Assembly: GCA_964353175.1 (NCBI GenBank)
Contig: CAYGUX010000008.1
Location: 27,812-91,811, forward strand
Direction of reading: 5' to 3'
Source of the DNA: JAIYCX01 sp964353175
GTDB lineage: Bacteria > Bdellovibrionota_C > UBA2361 > SZUA-149 > DAOLCO01
Length of the DNA: 64,000 nt
The translations under genes and the position numbers were made by a program. Under the pieces are notes generated by a model. The model worked only from the letters and a program-made list of their open reading frames with translations. It did not search any database and was not told where the DNA came from. Shown in pieces: positions 1-9,500 of this stretch (its first letter is position 1; every line of letters begins with the position of its first letter).

Positions 1-660
1 AGTCGCAATAGCCGCAAAAAATCCATAGGCCGCCATATAATGTCTCCACTGACTCCCACTACCTCTCCAACCAAAAGATGTAATGCCGTATAAGAATCTA
101 CGAAATCCAGTGGCCTTATCTCTAGCTGCAGCAATATCTGGTATTAACCCAATAACAAAGAAAAGTACGCTGATTGTTAAATATGTACTAACTGCAAATA
201 CGTCCCACAATAAAGGTGACTTAAAGTTAACCCAAAGGTATCTTTGATTTGGGTATGGCAACAACCAATAGAAGTTCCATGGTCGCCCTAAGTGAATAAT
301 AGGAAATAATCCAGCAGTTGCAACAGCAAAAACTGTCATTGTTTCAGCAATTCTATATATAGGTACTCTCCACTTTGCTCTAAAAAGAAAAAGTACCGCA
401 GAAATTAATGTTCCAGAATGTGCGATACCTACCCAAAATACGAAGTCAGTAATATAAACACCCCAAGCAACCGGGTTGTTTATACCTGACATACCAATAC
501 CGCTAATTAACTGCCCTTTCCAACTTATTGCCCCTACAATCAAGCAACAAATTGCAGTAAACAACAATACGTACCAACCCCTAGTAGGGGCTTCGATGGT
601 ACGAAGAATATCATCGTTTACTGTTTTGTAATCGACAACTATTGCTCCCGGCTCACTCAT
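1..660 (-). CDS. actC: Alternative complex III subunit ActC (NrfD-like), partial
   Basis: The frame is open from an ATG at 658-660 to the window edge (220 codons), so only the N-terminal half is present. The visible part has a short cytoplasmic N-terminus and then several hydrophobic helices, including segments around GWYVLLFTAVCCLIVG, VAWGVYITDFVFWVGIAHSG and TVFAVATAGLFPIIHLGRPW. The order of helices and the HLGRPW motif are typical of the NrfD/PsrC integral-membrane quinol-interacting subunit. It lies 33 nt after actB in the same direction, as in alternative complex III (quinol:cytochrome c or oxidase oxidoreductase) operons. Role by family: quinol oxidation in the inner membrane. The rest of the operon (actD, actE, actF and often an oxidase) would be expected to the left of the window. 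Confidence 0.9.
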   Translation of the reverse strand, partial: MSEPGAIVVDYKTVNDDILRTIEAPTRGWYVLLFTAICCLIVGAISWKGQLISGIGMSGINNPVAWGVYITDFVFWVGIAHSGTLISAVLFLFRAKWRVPIYRIAETMTVFAVATAGLFPIIHLGRPWNFYWLLPYPNQRYLWVNFKSPLLWDVFAVSTYLTISVLFFVIGLIPDIAAARDKATGFRRFLYGITSFGWRGSGSQWRHYMAAYGFFAAIAT

Positions 661-693
661 AATAGTTTAACTCCAAATAACTCTTTAAATACT

Positions 694-3600
694 TTAACCG
701 TGTGACTGCTCTGACTTACGCTCATGTGAAGAAATACTATTCGGGCTACCATGCTCTAATTGAGCCTTTGTAGCCTTATTGCGAGTTTCACTTCCATCTG
801 CTTCTTCATGACCATTGCCGTGGTCGCTTCCATGGCCTTTTTTAGCGGAATAATCATTATGAGTAACCTTGGCTAGATAAGTGACCGCAGGTTGAGTATT
901 TAATTCAAAATCTAAAACTTTATACCCTCTTTCACTTTCACCTAACTTTGAAACAACGCTTTCTTTATCTAGTAGATTACCAAACTGAATGGCATCCGCT
1001 GGACAACTTGATTGACAGGCAGTTTGAACTTCACCGTCCCGAACTACACGTCCTTCGTCTTTCGCATTCCCTGATGCTTCCCGAACTCTTTGAATACAGA
1101 ACGAGCACTTCTCCATTACTCCAACACTTCTTACTGTAATATCTGGATTTAACTGCCAGTTCAAAGGCTCTGGCCATTCGTAGTTAAACCAATTGAATCT
1201 TCTAACTTTATACGAACAGTTATTTGAACAATATCTTGTCCCTACACAACGGTTATATACCATTGTATTAAGGCCGTCTTCAGAATGATAAGTAGCATAA
1301 ACAGGACAAACCGGTTCACAAGGAGCATTCCCGCAATGCTGACACATCATAGGACCAAAACCAGTAACAGGTTGCTCTTCTGGTCCGTCTAAGTATCGCG
1401 CAATCTTCAACCAAGACATTTCACGACCTTGCTTACATGTTTGCTTACCAACCACCGCAATATTATTTTCAGCGTAACAAGCAGTTACACAAGCTGAACA
1501 ACCAGTACAAGCAGCTAAATCTATCGTCATACCCCATCGGTATAAAGGATGATCCATTTGTTTATACATTTGCGCAGGTTCTTCCCTCGGTCCAAGAGCT
1601 AAAGCGTTATGATGTCCACCAGATTCATGATGCTGTCCCTTATTATGTACGGACTCTAGATATTTTTCTTCGCTGACTGTTCGGACGAAACCTCTCTCTA
1701 ATTGCGTATCACTGAACTGAAGAGTTATAAGATCGTCTTTAGCGATAGAAGGTTGAACCGATACCCCATCTGCTAACAAAGACACTCCACCACTAACTCC
1801 AGTAGATAGTCCGACTAAATCAACAGCGTTGACCCCGATTCCATTAGCAAATCTTCCATAACTGTCATGTCCCAACCCCATTGGAGACGCAACTAATGAA
1901 GGATGTATATACTTACTCACATAAGCTGGTGCTTCAATAGCTCCATGCTTACTTCTAATCTGTATAACTTGACCATGAGTAACGCCGTATTGCTCAGCAG
2001 TATCAGGATGGATTTCAATCCATGAACCCCACACGCTTGTGGTCATTGGATCTGGTACTTCCTGAAGCCATGCTCTATTCGCTCCACGACCATCTTGATA
2101 CCTGACCGTAGGGAAGGCAACTGCCATGAGACCAGTACTAACTTCACTCTTCCAATTAAATGAAGGGGAAGCTAATCCAGCATATCTAAGAACAGAGTTT
2201 GCGTAAGATGGTTTAGTGCTAAAACTTCCACCTTCTGAAATTACCGCTTCCATTTTAGCGGTAAAATTAGTCTCACCTAATCGACTTTTCCACTCTTGAT
2301 CTATATAATCCTTGAAGTTAGTAAACTTCTTCTTAAACTGTCCAACCCCTTCTAAGTCTGAGGAAGCATCAAGTGACAGTATAATATCTCCAATACCTTG
2401 GGATTGATACAAAGGTTGCATCGCAGGCTGATTAATTGCAAAGACACCTGGTAATGGTTCACTATCAGACCAAGCTTCGAAGCTTGTACTTAGAGGTAAG
2501 ATGGTATCGGCATATTTCGCAGTCTCATCCAAGGTTGTTGTCATACTAATGACACTACCAACATTAGATAAAGCTTTTGCTAATCCTAAATCCTTTGGTA
2601 AAGAATATATTGGATTAGTATCGATAAAAACTATAGTTCCGACAGTCTTGGAATCCATGTCAGTGACTAAAGTCTTAAGTCTCTCAACTGTCGCAATATC
2701 AAAGTCAGAGGATGTTTTGTACAACTTAACACTTCGACCAAGATTTCCTAAAATAGAATTTAACAATAAACCAAGGGCGCTAACTTCCTTAGCCTTAGCA
2801 CCTAGACTAGCACCTCCAGCTACAATTAAACTCTCTTTAGCCGCTTTTAAGTCAACAAGAATTTCTTCTAACTTAGCTTTAGTTAGATCCGTGTTTTTAA
2901 TAGCTGCATCAAGATTAAATCCGTCTAAAATCTTTTGACTTGCAACCTTAACTTCGGAACTAATACTAAACTTACCGCTATCAACGACTAGCTTTAATAT
3001 AGATTTTAAAACATCTAACTCCGTACCTGGTCTATTCTTTAACCACTTATCAGAATTAGAGGCTGTCAAAGAAAGTCTTGGTTCTACGTGATAAACTTTA
3101 GAAATTCTACCGCCATTTCTTTCAGGGACTCTCTTAGAGGAAAAGTCCTTGGTAAACTTAACTGGAGACATCCAAGTTTCCAAGTAATCCGCTCCAATAC
3201 CAACAACAACATCTGCCTTAGAAAAGTCGTAATCAACTTTAATTCCATCGCCGAATAATTCTTCTGAAGCAATATTTAAAGAATCAGTACCAAGAGGTTC
3301 ATACTGAATCACCTCCGAGTTACTAATATTTGAAGTAAACTGTTTTAAGATCTTAGCTTCAGAACCGCTTAATGGCTTAGTGAAGAAAACAACTTTTTTG
3401 CTATTTGTCTTATTTAAATTAAATCTATTTGCGATATCGGCGATAGATTCTTTCCATGTTGTCGCCTTAAATGATTCACCAACCTTTCTCTTCAAAGGCT
3501 CTCTTACTCTATCCGGATCATAAAGGGCTTGTAGAGAGGATTGACCTAAAGAACATAAACCTCCACGATTTACTGGGTGCTTAGGGTTACCTTCAACTTT

Positions 3601-3828
3601 TAAGGCTCTTCCTTCTTTAGTTCTAACAAGCACTCCACAGCCTGCACTGCACTCATTACAAGTACCAGAGTACCAAACTGCATTACCTGCAACCACCTCG
3701 TCTGGATGAATAACATAAGGAATTATTTTCTCTGGAAGATCTTGTGCGCAACCAGAAGCAACTAAACCTGACCCAGCGCTTAAGACCTTAAGAAAGTCCC
3801 TTCTATTAAAGCCCTTCTTCTCACTCAT
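694..3828 (-). CDS. actB: Alternative complex III iron-sulfur subunit ActB
   Basis: 1044-residue periplasm-facing Fe-S subunit. The N-terminus carries a twin-arginine-type signal (NRRDFLKVL, residues 8-16). A molybdopterin-oxidoreductase-like domain follows, with C57, C60, C64 and C92 as an N-terminal cluster motif. The last ~300 residues are a ferredoxin-type module with four Cys groups (CTGCSACVTAC, CQHCGNAPCEPVC, CVGTRYCSNNC, CSFC...CQSSCPADAI). The fusion of a MopB-like and an NrfC-like module is the hallmark of ActB; in this family the MopB part is known not to carry a molybdopterin cofactor. The C-terminal tail is rich in His, Ser and acidic residues. It sits between actA (61 nt upstream) and actC (33 nt downstream). 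Its clusters should pass electrons from quinol to the ActA hemes. Confidence 0.95.
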   Translation of the reverse strand: MSEKKGFNRRDFLKVLSAGSGLVASGCAQDLPEKIIPYVIHPDEVVAGNAVWYSGTCNECSAGCGVLVRTKEGRALKVEGNPKHPVNRGGLCSLGQSSLQALYDPDRVREPLKRKVGESFKATTWKESIADIANRFNLNKTNSKKVVFFTKPLSGSEAKILKQFTSNISNSEVIQYEPLGTDSLNIASEELFGDGIKVDYDFSKADVVVGIGADYLETWMSPVKFTKDFSSKRVPERNGGRISKVYHVEPRLSLTASNSDKWLKNRPGTELDVLKSILKLVVDSGKFSISSEVKVASQKILDGFNLDAAIKNTDLTKAKLEEILVDLKAAKESLIVAGGASLGAKAKEVSALGLLLNSILGNLGRSVKLYKTSSDFDIATVERLKTLVTDMDSKTVGTIVFIDTNPIYSLPKDLGLAKALSNVGSVISMTTTLDETAKYADTILPLSTSFEAWSDSEPLPGVFAINQPAMQPLYQSQGIGDIILSLDASSDLEGVGQFKKKFTNFKDYIDQEWKSRLGETNFTAKMEAVISEGGSFSTKPSYANSVLRYAGLASPSFNWKSEVSTGLMAVAFPTVRYQDGRGANRAWLQEVPDPMTTSVWGSWIEIHPDTAEQYGVTHGQVIQIRSKHGAIEAPAYVSKYIHPSLVASPMGLGHDSYGRFANGIGVNAVDLVGLSTGVSGGVSLLADGVSVQPSIAKDDLITLQFSDTQLERGFVRTVSEEKYLESVHNKGQHHESGGHHNALALGPREEPAQMYKQMDHPLYRWGMTIDLAACTGCSACVTACYAENNIAVVGKQTCKQGREMSWLKIARYLDGPEEQPVTGFGPMMCQHCGNAPCEPVCPVYATYHSEDGLNTMVYNRCVGTRYCSNNCSYKVRRFNWFNYEWPEPLNWQLNPDITVRSVGVMEKCSFCIQRVREASGNAKDEGRVVRDGEVQTACQSSCPADAIQFGNLLDKESVVSKLGESERGYKVLDFELNTQPAVTYLAKVTHNDYSAKKGHGSDHGNGHEEADGSETRNKATKAQLEHGSPNSISSHERKSEQSHG

Positions 3829-3889
3829 GTAATCTACTACCTTCTATTCTAAATATTAATGTAGCTCGAACAAATATTTCAGTTAATTC

Positions 3890-4588
3890 TTAATAATGGC
3901 AAATACCGCAATCAATGCTTACGCCTTGATCTCTATGACAACTTACACAGAATCCCATTTTTAAAGTTGATACCCTTTCAACAACTTCCATGTTTTGAAT
4001 CTGTCCATGACAATTCTGGCATCCAACCCCAGCCTTAATATGTCGCTGGTGATTAAAATTCGCATGTTCAGGAAGATTATGGACAGGTATCCACTCCACC
4101 GGAATCTTTTTATCCCAATGTTCTTTAAGCTTTTTAATCTCAGGAGAGTCAGTTTTAATCATACTATGGCAACCCATACATAACTCTACGGGTGGGATAG
4201 TTGCATAAGCGGACTTAGCTACTCCAGAATGACAATACTGACATTCGATGCCATTCTCTTTAACATGAATAACATGACTATAATTAATAGGTTGTTCTGG
4301 CTTATAGCCCCGTTTATACCGCTCTGGGGTGAACAGGTCTAACAATGGAATATCAGAAAATACGGCTTGCCCTTCCTTCCAAAGGCCCATCAACACCTCC
4401 TCTCGAGGTATTTCAACACGAGTACTTACCGCCTTAGGGGCAACAGCAGGAGCAGGCACAACCTCGCCTGTTTTATCCGCCCTCTGATCTTCAGCCACGA
4501 CCGAAGAATAATACGTAAACGCGATTAAACTAATTAATGTAAGGCCTAAAAGCCTGCTTAAAAGTGAGCCTAAAAAAAGGTTTTTCAT
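3890..4588 (-). CDS. actA: Alternative complex III pentaheme cytochrome c subunit ActA
   Basis: 232 residues. One N-terminal hydrophobic segment (about 8-30) anchors or exports the protein, followed by a Pro/Ala-rich linker. Five CxxCH heme-binding motifs are visible at C116-H120 (CQYCH), C137-H141 (CMGCH), C190-H194 (CQNCH), C214-H218 (CVSCH) and C227-H231 (CGICH); the last ends one residue before the stop. Five c-type hemes and this size match ActA, the electron-exit subunit of alternative complex III. It is the first gene of the visible act operon and is divergent from argS across ~200 nt that must hold its promoter. Confidence 0.92.
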   Translation of the reverse strand: MKNLFLGSLLSRLLGLTLISLIAFTYYSSVVAEDQRADKTGEVVPAPAVAPKAVSTRVEIPREEVLMGLWKEGQAVFSDIPLLDLFTPERYKRGYKPEQPINYSHVIHVKENGIECQYCHSGVAKSAYATIPPVELCMGCHSMIKTDSPEIKKLKEHWDKKIPVEWIPVHNLPEHANFNHQRHIKAGVGCQNCHGQIQNMEVVERVSTLKMGFCVSCHRDQGVSIDCGICHY

Positions 4589-4788
4589 CCTGTTTGAAAA
4601 TCTAATGAGATATTCTTAAAATTGAGTGTCATCTATGTAGGCCGTAGAAAGAAATAATGCAAGACTATTTAGATAGTTAAGAGCAATAAATAATCCCTCC
4701 TTTTGACAGTAATTAACTGTAGATACTTGTCATAAAGCTTGTATCTATAAGATACTCCCACCCTATTATTGTATTTTGGAAATCAGCA

Positions 4789-6525
4789 ATGAGCATAAAA
4801 AAACAAATCCTAGCAAATCTATCAACTTTTCTTGCTGGCATACTAGAGATTGATCAAGACAAAATTTTTAGACTTCTAGAAAAACCTAGAGATCAAACTC
4901 TTGGGGATATTGCATTACCTTGCTTTCAACTTGCCAAAATGCTTGGACAAAAGCCTATAGAAGTAGCCGAGACGCTGGGCAATCTAAAAAATCTACCCAA
5001 TGAAATTTTAGATATCCTAGCCGTAGGTCCATTTGTAAATTTCAAACTAAACTTTGATTTTGTAAGCAATGAGTTGTTATCAATAGGTAATTCGGTAAAA
5101 TTTCCAACGCTCAATAAAAATATTATAGTAGAATACTCCAGCCCAAACATAGCTAAGCCCTTCCATGTAGGTCACTTAAGAGCAACCCTCATTGGGAATG
5201 CTCTCGATAGAACATTTCGTTTTGCAGGATTTCATGTTGATAGCATTAATCACTTAGGGGACTGGGGTACGCAATTTGGTTTTGTGTATGCTGGCTGCAA
5301 GATCTGGGGGGAACCAAAAACTTATACCGTTTCTTCACTCGTAGAACTTTATAAAAAAGCTACTGGACTAAAAGAAGAGCAAGAAAAAACCGAGCCTAAG
5401 GAAACCCAGTCAAATGAGAACAACCACGTCAATAATACCGTCAATCAAATGGCGAGAGCATACTTTATTGACTTAGAAAAAGGTGAAAAATATGCCTTAG
5501 ATTTTTGGAAAAAATGCGTTGATGCTTCATTGGAGTACTTACAAAAAACATACGCACGCATGAATATTAGCTTTGATCACTATCTTGGCGAATCATTTTA
5601 TTCTGATAAACTAAGCGATTTAGAAACAGAACTAAAAACTTCTGGACTTCTAATAGAGTCTCAAGGAGCACTAGGAGTTGACCTTGGTGAGAAACTTGGT
5701 TTTGCTAGAGTAATGACTCCTGATGGTAGGTCTTTATACCTAACAAGAGATTTAGCAGCTGCCGATTATAGATTTATTAGATTTAAATTTTCTCGAAGTT
5801 TATATGTTGTAGGCTCTCCACAATCCCTACATTTCCAACAAATTAAAGCGGTTCTCTCGAAGCTCGGCAAACCTTACGCTGACTCCTTGGAGCATATTGC
5901 TTTCGGTCACGTGCTTGGAATGAAAACTAGAGGCGATGGGAAATCTATTGAACTCAATGAATTTCTAGATGAAGCAGATAGACTAGCACTAGAAGCCTAT
6001 CAGACAGGAGTTGAAAGACGACCTGAGGGTCTTGATGAAATTGAAGTTTCTAAAAAGGTCGCATTATCTGCTATTATTTTCAGCACTCTAAATAGAAACA
6101 ACATCAAAGATGTTACTTTTAATTGGAAAGATGCACTAAGCTTTCAAGGAGACAGTGGACCGTACTTACTTTATGCCTACGCAAGATTAAAAGGCATAGA
6201 AGAAAAAGCTTTAAAAGAGAATATTACTGGTGTTGGGCCTTATAATTTTGCAGCTCTCGACACCGATGGCGCAAGAACTTTAATAAATACAATACTAGAA
6301 TTTGAAGAATCAGTTAATAATACAATTAAAGAAAACGAACCCCTAATGCTCTGCCAATACGCCCTTAATTTGGCTAAATCTATCTCTAAAGCTTATCTAG
6401 ATCTAAAAGTAATCGGCGGAGAATCCTCTATTTCAAATACTAGATTAAACCTCTTCAAAATCGCAGGTAACAGATTAAAACTAAGTTTAGAGTTATTGGG
6501 GATAGATGTATTAGAAAGAATGTAA
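4789..6525 (+). CDS. argS: Arginyl-tRNA synthetase
   Basis: 578-residue class I aminoacyl-tRNA synthetase that charges tRNA(Arg) with arginine in the cytoplasm. The HIGH signature reads HVGH (residues 126-129, within IAKPFHVGHLRATLIGNALD). The KMSKS-equivalent region is GMKTRGDGKSIEL, the relaxed form usual for ArgRS. The N-terminal additional domain (about 1-105) and the C-terminal anticodon-binding DALR domain (SFQGDSGPYLLYAYARLKGI onward) are both present, and the length is normal. A poly-charged insert (KEEQEKTEPKETQ) follows the HIGH region. It is monocistronic, divergent from actA and convergent with the giant coiled-coil gene. Confidence 0.97.
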   Translation: MSIKKQILANLSTFLAGILEIDQDKIFRLLEKPRDQTLGDIALPCFQLAKMLGQKPIEVAETLGNLKNLPNEILDILAVGPFVNFKLNFDFVSNELLSIGNSVKFPTLNKNIIVEYSSPNIAKPFHVGHLRATLIGNALDRTFRFAGFHVDSINHLGDWGTQFGFVYAGCKIWGEPKTYTVSSLVELYKKATGLKEEQEKTEPKETQSNENNHVNNTVNQMARAYFIDLEKGEKYALDFWKKCVDASLEYLQKTYARMNISFDHYLGESFYSDKLSDLETELKTSGLLIESQGALGVDLGEKLGFARVMTPDGRSLYLTRDLAAADYRFIRFKFSRSLYVVGSPQSLHFQQIKAVLSKLGKPYADSLEHIAFGHVLGMKTRGDGKSIELNEFLDEADRLALEAYQTGVERRPEGLDEIEVSKKVALSAIIFSTLNRNNIKDVTFNWKDALSFQGDSGPYLLYAYARLKGIEEKALKENITGVGPYNFAALDTDGARTLINTILEFEESVNNTIKENEPLMLCQYALNLAKSISKAYLDLKVIGGESSISNTRLNLFKIAGNRLKLSLELLGIDVLERM

Positions 6526-6559
6526 GGAGGGTCGTCACTAATCTAAACTGACCTAAAGT

Positions 6560-9500
6560 TTAATGCGCCAAGTTACGCACTAAACTTTCAATTGGCTGTA
6601 TGTCGTCCGCAACTTCAAACTCAAATCCTAAGGCATCGTAGGCCTTTTCACTTATTAGTCTTTGCCCGCTCTTTTCATCCATACTCCAGCAAGACCGCAA
6701 AAGCGCGTCTCTAACTACTTTTATATTCCTCATATCCTCCCACTTCCAATCAGGCCTTTCTTGGGACATAAAGGTTTCTACATCAAAAAGTTCTTCCTCT
6801 CTCACTATGGCCTTTTCCATCTTGGTCGTAAGCGTACTTAAATCATCCGTAATATTTGTCGAATACTTTTCACTTGTTGCACCCCACAACATACCTGACC
6901 AAGTCGATTGTGGATCTACATTTTGATATTCCTTCTTATAGGATCTCATATACAATTCAGTATAGTCTAGCTTTAGACCCTCTAGGGTCCCCAAAACTTT
7001 AGAGGTAATATGTGGACCCAACTTCTTAAGCCCATCTTCATACACCAACTTATTAATCCTAGCCCAATTCTGCTTATCAACTCTCTCCTTATCCTTATCA
7101 CTTGCCTGCTCCCCCGCTCTCAAAAGTCCCAATCTTCTTATTTCATCTGGAGAGTAGTTTGAATTTTCCCCTAGGATACTTGGAAGCAATTTCATAAGAG
7201 CAAAATGATCTACTACATCCTTTTCACCCTCCCTTAGTGCATTATAACCCTCAAAAAGATCCTCACCACTGGCAAACTCCTCAGATTTAGTCAAACCATA
7301 TATCCCTCTCTCAAGTGTCTCCTTAGCCCCCTTCCTAACCCAACTATCAGCAATTTTTTTATCCAAACTAGCTAGACCTGCCGACACTCCATAAAGTTCA
7401 CCAACAGCCCCACCCACAGCACCAATACCAGCACCTACTGGACCTCCACAAATGGCTCCGCCTAAAGCTCCTGCTGAGACATAACCTGTTGCTGTTAAAT
7501 TAATCTGTCGTTGATTCATGTCTAGAAATTGACCTTCGCTAAAAGCCTTATACCCACCATAGCCCGCTCCAACTGCAGACAAGCTACTCCCGAATAAAGG
7601 ACTCTTAAGAAGATGCGCAGCCTTACTAAGCTGTGAATTCGCTACACCTGCGACCCTCGTTCCTGCGACCCAATTAGTCAAAGGCATAGCATATCTTGTA
7701 TGAGCAACCCATGAGGCGGCTGATACACCCAATTGCCCACCTTTTAACACTGCTGTACCCCCACCAAGAATAATCCCTGTATCAAGGGCACCACTAATAG
7801 TTTCCGTCGCAATCGCTCCACCAACTGTTAAATCAGACGTACTATTTCCTTGGCCGAGATCTTCCACAGCCCAATCACCTAAGTGCCTATTTAAGGCAAT
7901 GATCAAGTGTGGCATAGCGGTATGTCTAGTTTCTGGGCTGTAATCAGCGCCACCCACTCTAATCAAACTCTCTACCGCCGTTGTCGCAGCAGCCATTCTA
8001 CTAAAGCTTGGGTTCCAACCCCTATCAACCATGGCCCTATCCAATGCCCCTACAGGCTTCATGGCAGCACCCCCAAGCCTACTAACACCTACTCCAGCCC
8101 CCTTAATAGGATGTCTTGTGTAGTATGCGGCCTCCCTAGCACCATTTCTAATCGTTTCCCTGAAGTTCCTACTAGCATCGGCTAATTTCTTACTCATTGA
8201 TGTTTCAAGCTGACTTTGCATTTTGATAGCCACTTTCTCAAGTCTTGCCAATTCAGATTCCATCCCCGCAAGATCTGCGACAGAAGCGCCTCCAACCTTA
8301 GCATCATGCAAAGCAAGATGTTTAGTAGCAATATTTGACCGATGGGAAAGGACTTCTTTCTGAGCATCAAACATTTCATTTAAAGCTTTTACCTCTTTTT
8401 GACTAACTTTAAGCCTCGCTTGCTCTTCTGTAAGTCCTTTTACTTTAAGTGGATCACTTACATCACCTGCTAATTCTACCTCTATCACACTGAGCCTATC
8501 ATTTATTAGCTTTAGAGCGCCTTCATTCTTAGTGAGAGCATCAGTTACATGCTCCAACTCACCAACGGCTATTTTAGCTTGTAGAGATTTTATATTCCTC
8601 TGAACTCCAGCTCTGTCTGCCTCAGCTACAGTCGAAAGACTTTTTTGCAAATCAACCAACTCTTCCCTAATAGATGTAAGTTGAGTCGCCAGACATTTTT
8701 TGCTTAGATACTTTTGAGTCTCAAGTGGTTTGCTAGCTGCCCCTTCAATATCTTCAATTAAACTCTTTGTTGCTAAGTCCTCTAGAGCAGTGATACTAGC
8801 CTTTTCGGCCTTTATACTACTCTGAATATGGGCTTTGAGAGCCTCAGAAGCTCCTTCTGCATTAGATAAGGCTTCAAATTCGGCAAGCCTAAGCTTGCTT
8901 GCGCTAAGTTCCACCTCCACTTTTGCAAATGTTGAGGTAGTATGTTGTTTAGCATCGACTATTGCTTTCGACTGAACTCTAGTCGCGGACTGCACATTCT
9001 CAGTTTTTGAAATACTTCTCGCAGATAATTTTCTAATCTTTGAAAGATCTTCATATAATAAATTAGCGTTTACCTTCGCTTCATAAGCCACTTTTGCAGA
9101 TTTAAATTCTGAGGAAGCATCACTTATAGCATCAATTTGAGCACCCCACTTCCCGTATAGCTTTTCCTCTGCGGCCGCGACTAATGCAAACAATTTCGCG
9201 CTTGCATTAGTACCGTGTGCTACTTTGGCTGCTTCAAGTTCAGCAGTTAGAATTTTACTAGCTTTTCCTGCTAAGTTACCTCTCACCTCCTTAACACCCT
9301 CCAACTCCTCTAAAATTGCTGCGCTTTGTACTTTTCTATTTTCCAAATATCCTTGCCTCTTAGATAAAGCAGAGTCTAATTTGTCTAAATCTTTCATAAC
9401 AATTGGCTTGGCATCTGTACCTTCAAGACTACTTAAATATTTATTTGCATTAACTAATACTGAACGAGTAGTTGCGACATTGTAGATTGCTACACCTGTT

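Noticed and set aside
694..3828. A molybdenum oxidoreductase
   Set aside because: The MopB-like half is normal for ActB of alternative complex III, which is known not to bind molybdopterin, and the neighbours are actA and actC.
4700..4760. Sigma70 promoter for argS
   Set aside because: TTGACA at 4703-4708 has no good -10 at 16-18 nt; other combinations (TTGTCA...GATACT) are weak, so no promoter was called.
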